From Bordetella parapertussis (lineage in GTDB: Bacteria; Pseudomonadota; Gammaproteobacteria; Burkholderiales; Burkholderiaceae_C), in NCBI GenBank assembly GCA_945871945.1, contig CAMBXY010000023.1, forward strand, positions 1 through 14,185: a stretch of DNA of 14,185 nucleotides, in the 5' to 3' direction. A program made the translations under genes and the position numbers. Under the pieces are notes generated by a model that made no database searches, was not told the origin of the DNA, and was given only the letters and a program-made list of their open reading frames with translations. Shown here in pieces: positions 8,657 to 14,185 of this stretch (position 1 is the first letter of the stretch; each line of letters begins with the position of its first letter).

Positions 8657-9586
8657 ATGAACCTCTCTGAACTTTCTTCACAAGACATCGCAACTCTGGC
8701 TGATTCCTTGGCCCAACATCCCGATTACCGGGTTTTGCGTCGCCTTATTCCTCGACACAGTTTTCTGCCCACAGTCCCGGGTCAAGCGCTGCAAAAAGCG
8801 GTGGTGCTCGACACCGAAACCACCGGTTTGAGCGCGCAAGATGACCAAGTGATTGAACTGGGCATGATTGCTTTCGAGTTCGATCCGGTGGCTGGAACGG
8901 TTCACCGTGTGTTGCAAGTGTTTGATGAACTTGAAGACCCAGGTCGACCCATCCCGCCCGAAACCACTCAAATTCACCACATCACCGATGAGATGGTGAG
9001 CGGCAAACGCATCAATGACCGAGAGGTTGAAAAAATTTTGGCAGATGCCAGTGTCATCATTGCGCACAACGCCGCCTTTGATCGACCTTTTGTTGAAAAC
9101 CGCTGGCCTGTTTTTGAGAACAAGCAATGGGTTTGCAGCATCAAAGACATAGACTGGAAAAGCGAGGGCGTGGGTTCTGCCAAATTGGAATATTTGTTGC
9201 AAACACTGGGCATTTTTTATGAAGCCCATAGAGCTGAAACCGATTGCTGGGCTCTTTTGGAGTTGCTCAACGCCGTCTTGCCGCAAAGTCAACAACCTGC
9301 CTTGTTAAGCCTTCTGGAGTCATTGAACCAATCGCAGGTGCGTTTGTATGCCACCGGCGCACCCTTTGACTCTAAAGATTTTCTCAAGGCCAGGGCTTAC
9401 CGATGGGCGCCCGAAATTAAATGCTGGCACCGCCAACTTGGCGGAGAAAAAGCCTTGCAAGAAGAGTTGTCATGGCTTAAAAACAAGGTCTACCAAGGCA
9501 GACGAGCGACTGTCGAGATAGAAACCTTGGGCGGCTTGGTCAGGCACTCTGCGCGTCAAGGGCAAAAAACCACGCAAGTGCTTTGA
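8657..9586 (+). CDS. DnaQ-like 3'-5' exonuclease (DEDDh) with a C-terminal extension
   Basis: This 309-residue exonuclease is related to the polymerase III epsilon family. Exo I is VLDTETTGL (Asp52, Glu54), Exo II is IAHNAAFDRPF (Asp142), and Exo III is HRAETD (His191, Asp196), giving an intact DEDDh set. About 45 residues precede the exonuclease core. A C-terminal segment (about 225-285, with ARAYRWAPEIKCWHRQL and EELSWLKNKVY) follows it. I recognise that Trp-rich pattern from other standalone DnaQ-like proteins but cannot name its role. It is not the replicative DnaQ, which is shorter and ends in a polymerase-binding tail. The ATG at 8657 is preferred to a TTG at 8615; neither has a good Shine-Dalgarno. 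Its substrate is unknown. Confidence 0.88.
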   Translation: MNLSELSSQDIATLADSLAQHPDYRVLRRLIPRHSFLPTVPGQALQKAVVLDTETTGLSAQDDQVIELGMIAFEFDPVAGTVHRVLQVFDELEDPGRPIPPETTQIHHITDEMVSGKRINDREVEKILADASVIIAHNAAFDRPFVENRWPVFENKQWVCSIKDIDWKSEGVGSAKLEYLLQTLGIFYEAHRAETDCWALLELLNAVLPQSQQPALLSLLESLNQSQVRLYATGAPFDSKDFLKARAYRWAPEIKCWHRQLGGEKALQEELSWLKNKVYQGRRATVEIETLGGLVRHSARQGQKTTQVL

Positions 9587-9588
9587 AC

Positions 9589-10008
9589 TCAATAAGACAC
9601 CAACTGCCAAGGCATATTGCAGGTAGCCACATTCGGGTAGTACTGCCTTGAAGTTTGGCAAAAATAAGCGACTCTGGGCGCCTCTAAGATAACCGGTGGC
9701 GGTGGTGAAATCACAGTGACAGACGGCTGGCTATAGGCTTGATTGGCCCAATACAAGCCAGAGCCGACGATAGCAACTGAAGCCCAAGGCACCCATGCTC
9801 TACCCCTTTCGCCGTGGCCATGACGGTGATCGTGACCGTAGGCATGGCCGCCGCCAAAGCCGCCATAGCCACCCTGGCCACCATGAACACGGTACTGGCC
9901 AGAGTAGCCGTGGGATGAATGGCCCCTCCAAGCATCGCCGCCCGCCATAGACAGGCTAGGGGCGACCAATAAAAGACTTAAAGCTGCGCTAAAAAGTGGC
10001 TTTTTCAT
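9589..10008 (-). CDS. Secreted Gly/His-rich protein of unknown function
   Basis: This 139-residue protein has a signal peptide (MKKPLFSAALSLLLVAPSLS, likely cut after A22). A low-complexity Gly/His/Tyr segment follows (about 23-68, eight His, including HAYGHDHRHGHG). Next come a short hydrophobic stretch (75-89), a proline run and a compact C-terminal motif YFCQTSRQYYPNVATC (C117, C130). That C-terminal pattern, YxC...YYPxVxxC...W, recurs in small exported proteins of betaproteobacteria as I recall. The His-rich part could bind metal, but this is inference. The start at 10008 has AAGG six to seven nt upstream; the frame is open to 10059 but lacks a better start. The gene ends 2 bp from the convergent exonuclease stop. 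Confidence 0.8.
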   Translation of the reverse strand: MKKPLFSAALSLLLVAPSLSMAGGDAWRGHSSHGYSGQYRVHGGQGGYGGFGGGHAYGHDHRHGHGERGRAWVPWASVAIVGSGLYWANQAYSQPSVTVISPPPPVILEAPRVAYFCQTSRQYYPNVATCNMPWQLVSY

Positions 10009-10115
10009 AAATAACCTTGATGAAGAGCAAATGACATGCTTTAAACGTGGCTGCGGCATGAAAAGATGACAACTGTTTTACGGTGACCTGTAACGTTGTT
10101 TATTGATAAATCGAC

Positions 10116-10130
10116 AGCCCTTGAGGGGCT
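10116..10130 (-). terminator. Possible weak terminator hairpin after the MAPEG gene
   Basis: On the minus strand AGCCC and GGGCT pair around a 5-nt loop, touching the MAPEG stop codon, and GTCGATTTATC follows. The stem is short and the T-rich tail imperfect, so termination would be partial at best. Confidence 0.3.
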
Positions 10131-10504
10131 TACAGCATCTGTAGGTAAATAGCGATACACACGCCGTAGCCAACGCCCCAGAAAAGGGTACGTAAATTGG
10201 CCCAGTCCATCAGATAAGCCAGAAAAAACAAAACTCTGGCAGCAACAAATACCAAGCACAGGATGTCGAGCAAGGCCGCATCAACTTGGAAATGCAAAGC
10301 CAGTAAAACGGCAGCAGCAAAAAAAGGAAACGCCTCAAAGCTGTTGTGCTGCGCCGCATTGGCACGGGCTCGCGCACCGGTTTGCTCGGCTAGCCATTGG
10401 CGAGGATTGTGGTTGTCAAAGCCTCTGAAGCCCCATTTAGCCGAAGCCGCACCCAATAAAGGCATGACACCAGCAGCCACGACACAAAGCACAGGAATAT
10501 TCAT
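10130..10504 (-). CDS. MAPEG-family integral membrane protein
   Basis: This 124-residue protein has four hydrophobic segments (about 3-20, 55-72, 76-96 and 104-123). The family signature ARANAAQHNSFEAFPFFAAA lies around residues 45-64, followed by a VAARVLFFLAY motif. MAPEG proteins include glutathione-dependent membrane enzymes, but short bacterial members like this are mostly uncharacterised, so no reaction is assigned. The ATG at 10504 has GAGAG about 7 nt upstream. A longer open frame to 10777 is only a shadow of aroQ. It lies 13 bp after aroQ and is probably co-transcribed with it. Confidence 0.87.
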   Translation of the reverse strand: MNIPVLCVVAAGVMPLLGAASAKWGFRGFDNHNPRQWLAEQTGARARANAAQHNSFEAFPFFAAAVLLALHFQVDAALLDILCLVFVAARVLFFLAYLMDWANLRTLFWGVGYGVCIAIYLQML

Positions 10505-10517
10505 TCTTTTTCTCTCA

Positions 10518-10964
10518 TCAGGAAGCGCGATGCGCCAGCGCTTGTATGGCCAATGCATAGCCTTGGATACCCAAACCGGCGATGACGCCCACCGCCACTG
10601 GGGACACATACGAGTGATGGCGAAAAGCCTCACGCGCAAAAACATTGCTGATGTGGGTTTCGACCACCGGCAAACCCGTGCCTTTGATGGCGTCATGCAA
10701 GGCCACCGAGGTATGGGTGAACGCACCGGGATTAAAAACAGCGCCAACCGCATTGCCTTGTTGACACATTTGACCATAGGCGTGAATATGGTCTATCAAT
10801 TCGCCTTCATGGTTGCTTTGCACAAAGTCCACTTCTAAGCCCAAAGGAGCTGCAGTAGCGCGGCACAAAGCCTCTACATCAGCCAAACTGGTGTGACCGT
10901 ATTGCTCTGGCTCACGCGTACCCAACAAGTTGAGGTTAGGGCCGTTGAGAATGAGGATTTTCAT
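10518..10964 (-). CDS. aroQ: 3-dehydroquinate dehydratase, type II
   Basis: This enzyme catalyses the third shikimate step, dehydration of 3-dehydroquinate to 3-dehydroshikimate, as a dodecamer in the cytoplasm. The 148-residue length is typical. Visible are [19 protein letters not shown] (residues 4-22, with the catalytic Arg and Tyr), [26 protein letters not shown], and [20 protein letters not shown] with the catalytic His. The frame is open to 11048, but the family N-terminus fixes the ATG at 10964. There is no Shine-Dalgarno, and a -10-like TATACT lies so close that the message may begin at the ATG. It heads an apparent two-gene unit with the MAPEG gene. Confidence 0.97.
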   Translation of the reverse strand: MKILILNGPNLNLLGTREPEQYGHTSLADVEALCRATAAPLGLEVDFVQSNHEGELIDHIHAYGQMCQQGNAVGAVFNPGAFTHTSVALHDAIKGTGLPVVETHISNVFAREAFRHHSYVSPVAVGVIAGLGIQGYALAIQALAHRAS

Positions 10965-10970
10965 AAAATA

Positions 10971-10976
10971 AGTATA
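10971..10976 (-). promoter_or_regulatory. -10-like element placing the aroQ transcript start at its ATG
   Basis: TATACT matches the sigma-70 -10 consensus at five of six positions. Standard spacing puts +1 at 10964, the A of the aroQ ATG, implying a leaderless mRNA. No good -35 is present at 17 bp; TTGTTA (10994-10989) is only 12 bp away. Confidence 0.4.
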
Positions 10977-11046
10977 CGATGGCACCCTTAACAAAAAACA
11001 GGGCAAAGACGTTCGCCCCATAAGCTGATATGAACAGGAGCAAGCC

Positions 11047-11733
11047 ATGATTCGTTTGGTGGTTTTTGACGCTTACGGCACCTTGTTTGATGTCTACTCA
11101 ATAAGCGCCATGGCAGAAACCTTGTTTCCAGGTCAAGGCAGCGCCCTTTCAGTGCTTTGGCGTGACAAACAAATCGAATACAGCCGCTTGGTATCTTTAA
11201 GCGATCCGCTGAACCCCTTGGGCAGCCGGCACTACCAATCTTTTTGGGACCTCACACGCTTGGGCTTGCAATACGCTTGCCAAAAACTGAGCTTGGAGCT
11301 CACACCGGTCAAACAAAAACAATTGATGGACCAATACGCCCAACTCAGTCCGTTTGAAGAAAACTGGGACGTCTTGCAACACCTTAAAGCCATTGGCATG
11401 CGCTGCGCTATTTTGTCCAATGGCAGCCCAGACATGCTGGCCAAGGCGGTCAGCAGCGCCGGCATGACCGGTTTGATCGACAAGGTTTTATCAGTCGATG
11501 AGGTGCGGCAATTTAAAACCTCACCACAAAGTTACGGCTTGGTGACCCACCACTACCCCATCGATGTCAGAGAGGTGCTGTTTGTGTCGAGCAACAGCTG
11601 GGATGCGCTGGGCGCGACATGGTTTGGATTTAAAAGTTTTTGGGTCAACCGCCAAGGCCTGCCGTTTGAAACACTGGGACCACGCCCCACCTACAGCGGC
11701 AACACTTTGAAAGACATACTGCCCTTGCTATGA
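11047..11733 (+). CDS. Haloacid dehalogenase type II ((S)-2-haloacid dehalogenase family)
   Basis: This 228-residue HAD-superfamily enzyme is predicted to hydrolyse (S)-2-haloalkanoic acids to (R)-2-hydroxy acids. It carries the nucleophile Asp8 in [10 protein letters not shown], Thr12, Arg39 in [16 protein letters not shown] (124-128), Lys157 and Tyr163. [15 protein letters not shown] (181-195) matches the Ser/Asn/Asp set of L-DEX (S175, N177, D180). All catalytic positions I know from Pseudomonas L-DEX are kept, so activity is plausible. The natural substrate may still be something other than a haloacid. The start has AGGAG with good spacing. The gene diverges from aroQ and overlaps the next gene by ATGA. 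Confidence 0.93.
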   Translation: MIRLVVFDAYGTLFDVYSISAMAETLFPGQGSALSVLWRDKQIEYSRLVSLSDPLNPLGSRHYQSFWDLTRLGLQYACQKLSLELTPVKQKQLMDQYAQLSPFEENWDVLQHLKAIGMRCAILSNGSPDMLAKAVSSAGMTGLIDKVLSVDEVRQFKTSPQSYGLVTHHYPIDVREVLFVSSNSWDALGATWFGFKSFWVNRQGLPFETLGPRPTYSGNTLKDILPLL

Positions 11734-12131
11734 AAAGTTGGGTAGCTATTTGCCTGTTCATGGGCGCAGGATCGGTGTGGGCCATGAGTGGATGGAGCGC
11801 CAAAGAGCAGCTGCGTGGTTTCGACTTGTCTCCCAATGAGCTCAAACAAGTCAGCATTCAATCGGGCTGGTCCAGCGACGACCCGCAGTTAATGATGTTT
11901 GAAGTTGGCAACCGCTTAAGCGGCCCCATCTACTGTGTGGGCGCGAGTTTTGAAATGAAAGACGGTAAAAAAATTCAGCACAGTTTTGACCCCAAGGTTT
12001 ATGTACCGGCAGACCAAAAAAGAAATGCCTCTGTGAGAGGCATTGAAAAAAAGAACTTGAAAAGCTTTGGCTTTACCTGCCGATGCATGCGGCAAGCTCC
12101 CCAAGCGGTTTGCGAAAACCCCTACAAATAA
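11730..12131 (+). CDS. Small exported protein with four mature cysteines, unknown
   Basis: I do not recognise this 133-residue protein. It has a signal peptide ending SVWA (cleavage after about A18) and a mature part of about 115 residues. The mature part has four cysteines (C69, C117, C119, C128), enough for two periplasmic disulfides, and a C-R-C pair near the end. The composition (alternating hydrophobic residues, PxxVYVPADQKR, many turns) suggests a small beta-rich fold, which is inference. There is no lipobox and no second membrane segment. Its ATG overlaps the dehalogenase stop (ATGA), so the two are probably translated together, although one product is predicted cytoplasmic and the other exported. 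Confidence 0.78.
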   Translation: MKSWVAICLFMGAGSVWAMSGWSAKEQLRGFDLSPNELKQVSIQSGWSSDDPQLMMFEVGNRLSGPIYCVGASFEMKDGKKIQHSFDPKVYVPADQKRNASVRGIEKKNLKSFGFTCRCMRQAPQAVCENPYK

Positions 12132-12146
12132 GCCGATCTTGGCTTA
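12129..12146. other. Short hairpin between convergent genes
   Basis: TAAGCC and GGCTTA form a 6-bp perfect stem around GATCTT, starting at the stop codon of the exported-protein gene and lying 12 bp before the bactofilin 3' end. There is no T-run, so any termination role is uncertain. Confidence 0.25.
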
Positions 12147-12157
12147 AATGCAGGACC

Positions 12158-12595
12158 TCAATTAGCGTTGTTGCCGCCAGCAGCAGGTGCGGCGGTGACA
12201 GCAGGTACGGCCATGGCGGGCTTGGCAGGTGCGGGGTTGCTGCCAGCGGGGTACACGGGCGGTGCACCGACTTGCTGCATTTCGCCACGGAACTCGCCGC
12301 CGCGTTCAATTTGGATTTGCGAATACTCGAGTTTGCCCGAGACTTTGCCAGTAGCGCGAATATGCAAATGGTCACGGCAGTGAATGACTTGGTGCATTTC
12401 ACCTTCAACTTCAATGGCGCGGGCAGTGACTTTGCCAGTGATTTTTCCGGACTGTCCAATAAAGATTTCTTCCGCTGTCAACTCACCATCAACGGTGCCG
12501 TAAATAGTGGCTTTCTTGGGCACGTTGAGCGTGCCTTTGAAAGTGACGCCGTTGCCAATCACCAGATTGTTGGATTGATCAATATTGGTTGCCAT
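12158..12595 (-). CDS. Bactofilin (polymer-forming cytoskeletal protein)
   Basis: This is a 145-residue bactofilin (formerly DUF583), a bacterial cytoskeletal protein that polymerises without nucleotide. A short polar N-terminus precedes a beta-helix core (about 10-108) with regular repeats such as NVPKKATIYGTVDGELTAEE, GQSGKITGKVTARAIEVEG and ATGKVSGKLEYSQIQIERGG. The C-terminal tail (110-145) is Pro/Ala-rich and probably disordered. Family members scaffold cell-wall or polarity factors. The common neighbour, an M23 peptidase gene, is not in this window. The ATG at 12595 has a GAG about 10 nt upstream. A long antisense frame at 12083-12613 is a shadow. Confidence 0.92.
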   Translation of the reverse strand: MATNIDQSNNLVIGNGVTFKGTLNVPKKATIYGTVDGELTAEEIFIGQSGKITGKVTARAIEVEGEMHQVIHCRDHLHIRATGKVSGKLEYSQIQIERGGEFRGEMQQVGAPPVYPAGSNPAPAKPAMAVPAVTAAPAAGGNNAN

Positions 12596-12692
12596 AAGTC
12601 AGTCTCGCTTTGAAGTGAAGTGGATAGTTTAGTAAAAAAGAATATAGCCGTTGAGGGTGTACACAGATTCTGAGTTTATTGCAACATTGTAG

Positions 12693-13268
12693 TCAGCGTT
12701 TGACCGGTTTTACCTCATAGGGGGCGACAGAAACAGCTTCTAGCAAATAACCGCTGACCCCTTGGGAGGTCGCAACCCGCCCCTCTTTGATCTCACCCTC
12801 GACCCAAACAATGTCCATGGACTCCGGTAACTTCTTGATTTTGCTTTGTGCCGTGGGTCGAATCAACACAATTTGATTGGCTGGGGGGGGTGGCGTGTGG
12901 ATACACGCACCAAAATAAGGAACCAACAAAAACTCACGCTTTTCGCTGCGCTCTGCATCCAATGGCACGACATAGCCTGGCAACCGCACTTTTTTGTTGA
13001 GTTGCGATTTGACAATCGGAGCTTCGTCAAATTTTTTCCGCATGGCAGCCATGACCTTATTGGCTTCATCACTGCTGTCTTGCAAATTAGACAACTTACC
13101 CACCGCCGCCATTTCCTTGGTCATCTCTTTGACCCAAGGCTCGGGCATGAGGTCGTTCCAATCGATGAGGTTGTATCCCGGGGTTTCAGCGCTCAGACTC
13201 ACGGGTGACAAGAGAGCTGAAACGCTGAGGCAGCAAGACACTACATAGAATAAAAATTGACGCTGCAT
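12693..13268 (-). CDS. Exported DUF3299-type protein, possible metal-handling partner of an ABC permease
   Basis: This 191-residue protein has a signal peptide (cleavage near SLSA, residue 27). Its conserved blocks IDWNDLMPE (35-43), GYVVPLD (98-104) and LVPYFGACIHTPPPPANQIV (115-134) are those of the DUF3299 family. The Cys122-x-His124 pair could be a metal or redox site, but no function is proven for the family as far as I know. The ATG at 13268 has GAGGAA about 7 nt upstream, and the longer open frame to 13481 is a shadow of the permease gene. It begins 14 bp after the permease stop, so the two are surely one operon. A run of eight G (12883-12890) encodes the proline stretch. Confidence 0.85.
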   Translation of the reverse strand: MQRQFLFYVVSCCLSVSALLSPVSLSAETPGYNLIDWNDLMPEPWVKEMTKEMAAVGKLSNLQDSSDEANKVMAAMRKKFDEAPIVKSQLNKKVRLPGYVVPLDAERSEKREFLLVPYFGACIHTPPPPANQIVLIRPTAQSKIKKLPESMDIVWVEGEIKEGRVATSQGVSGYLLEAVSVAPYEVKPVKR

Positions 13269-13282
13269 TTCGAATTCCTCAT

Positions 13283-14185
13283 TCAAACCGACGGGGGATG
13301 CAAACCATCCGATAAAGACAAACGATAGGCACGCCAAGCCGGTACCCAACTGGCCACCAAAGCCACGCCACACAAGCCCGCCAACGCCCACCAAGCCTGT
13401 GCCGCAGGCCAGCCTGCTTGCACCAGCACACCAAACTCGGTGCGCAAGACACCTTGGCCGGCGACCAACATGGCTTGACACAACACATAACCAGTAACTA
13501 TACCCACCACACAGACCAACAACGATTCCAACAAAACAAAGCCCATCAAAGCCGAAGGCGCCGCACCCATGGCCCGCAAAATAGCCAACTCTTTGCGCCG
13601 ACCGGCCATCGCCACCAGCAGCACCGCCGCCACGCTGAACATGGCACTTATCGCGACAAGCATGCCCACCAGCAACAGCGTGTTTTCAACCACTTTCACG
13701 ATTTGCCAGAGCTCGTCCAACGCCACGCCAGGCATGACCGCCATCAACTGCCCGCGCTCCAAACTTTCTATCTTGCGCCGAACAGAGAACACCTCGGCAC
13801 GGTTATGCAAACCCACCCACACAGCCGACAGACTGGAGGGCTCCAAGTCTTTGATGTCCAAGGCCTGCTGAGCAACGCCTGCCGCCTTGAAAGCACTGGG
13901 GGAAATGCCCATGCCCCAACCGACATGAATGGCCTCGAAAGCCTGCAAGCTGACAATGACGCTGCGGTCTATGGGCGCACCGGTGGGTGCCAAGATGCCC
14001 ACCACGGTCATGGGGTGGTCTTCGTGCTCGGTACCGAGGCCGCTGGACTGTCCGTGGGTGAGCACCAATTTGTCGTTGAGCTTGTGGCCAAAGCGCTTGG
14101 CCACCTCGGCACCCAACACCACTTCGCTTAAAGCTTCAGGCGTGGAGAGAGGGTCTGCAAACGCCCGCCCTTGGGCCCACTGCAA
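13283..14185 (-). CDS. FtsX/MacB-type ABC transporter permease, C-terminal part
   Basis: The gene enters from the right edge, so its N-terminus and first membrane helix are missing; 300 residues are visible. Residues 1 to about 160 belong to the periplasmic core, including VVLGAEVAKRFG, a His/Asp-rich patch TEHEDHPMTVVGIL (52-65) and APTGAPIDRSVIVSL. The FtsX domain follows with three membrane segments (about 168-192, 212-240 and 264-284). The conserved cytoplasmic RRKELAILRAMGA (196-208) lies after the first. Such permeases work with an ATP-binding subunit, presumably encoded beyond the window, and often move lipids or transmit force instead of importing solutes. The acidic/His patch and the DUF3299 partner suggest a metal-linked subgroup; this is inference. 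Confidence 0.9.
   Translation of the reverse strand: MQWAQGRAFADPLSTPEALSEVVLGAEVAKRFGHKLNDKLVLTHGQSSGLGTEHEDHPMTVVGILAPTGAPIDRSVIVSLQAFEAIHVGWGMGISPSAFKAAGVAQQALDIKDLEPSSLSAVWVGLHNRAEVFSVRRKIESLERGQLMAVMPGVALDELWQIVKVVENTLLLVGMLVAISAMFSVAAVLLVAMAGRRKELAILRAMGAAPSALMGFVLLESLLVCVVGIVTGYVLCQAMLVAGQGVLRTEFGVLVQAGWPAAQAWWALAGLCGVALVASWVPAWRAYRLSLSDGLHPPSV

Noticed and set aside
10078..10093. Near-palindrome TTAC...GTAA with an inner GGTGACC upstream of the Gly/His-rich gene
   Set aside because: Only the outer four bases pair symmetrically and the inner palindrome is off-centre, so it is too weak to call an operator.
10263..10838. Plus-strand open frame of 191 codons
   Set aside because: It runs antisense across both the MAPEG gene and aroQ, two clear families on the other strand.
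12083..12613. Plus-strand open frame of 176 codons
   Set aside because: It covers the bactofilin gene antisense; the bactofilin repeats are clear on the minus strand.
13418..14131. Plus-strand open frame of 237 codons, rich in His and Gln
   Set aside because: Its skewed composition is what antisense reading of the permease gene produces; the permease motifs are real.

Overview
The window looks like chromosomal DNA from a betaproteobacterium of the order Burkholderiales, most likely a freshwater Comamonadaceae (Limnohabitans/Rhodoferax/Polaromonas type). I infer this from protein character and gene company: AceE, a DctS-like PAS histidine kinase with a FixJ-type regulator, FolD, an M3 oligopeptidase, RpiA, PyrD, AroQ and a bactofilin. 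GC looks moderate by eye. I saw no tRNA, rRNA, insertion sequence, CRISPR array or phage gene. Both ends cut a gene: aceE at the left and an FtsX-type permease at the right.

Layout. At 1-551 (minus) is the 5' part of aceE. A 144-bp divergent gap, holding a clean inverted repeat near aceE, separates it from a forward two-component system: a membrane histidine kinase (696-3209) and its response regulator (3237-3860). A rho-independent terminator (3877-3902) closes that pair and sits directly before folD (3914-4774). folD overlaps the M3 oligopeptidase gene (4771-6801) by ATGA. rpiA (minus) meets prlC tail to tail with a 7-bp overlap. pyrD (7519-8595) diverges from rpiA across only 40 bp and is followed by a DnaQ-like exonuclease gene (8657-9586).

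From 9589 to 10964 three minus-strand genes lie in the order aroQ, MAPEG-family membrane protein, secreted Gly/His-rich protein. Divergent from aroQ is a type II haloacid dehalogenase gene, which overlaps by ATGA a small secreted Cys-containing protein that I do not recognise. Three minus-strand genes end the window: a solo bactofilin, a secreted DUF3299-type protein, and the truncated FtsX/MacB-type permease. The last two form an operon that I infer is linked to metal (possibly zinc) handling.

Most of the window is ordinary core metabolism: pyruvate oxidation, one-carbon folate, pentose phosphate, pyrimidine and shikimate steps. The less-described material is the permease-DUF3299 pair, the dehalogenase-coupled secreted protein, the Gly/His-rich secreted protein and the upstream regulatory structures of aceE, folD and aroQ. 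Several start codons are placed inside longer open frames on the basis of Shine-Dalgarno spacing and family N-termini.
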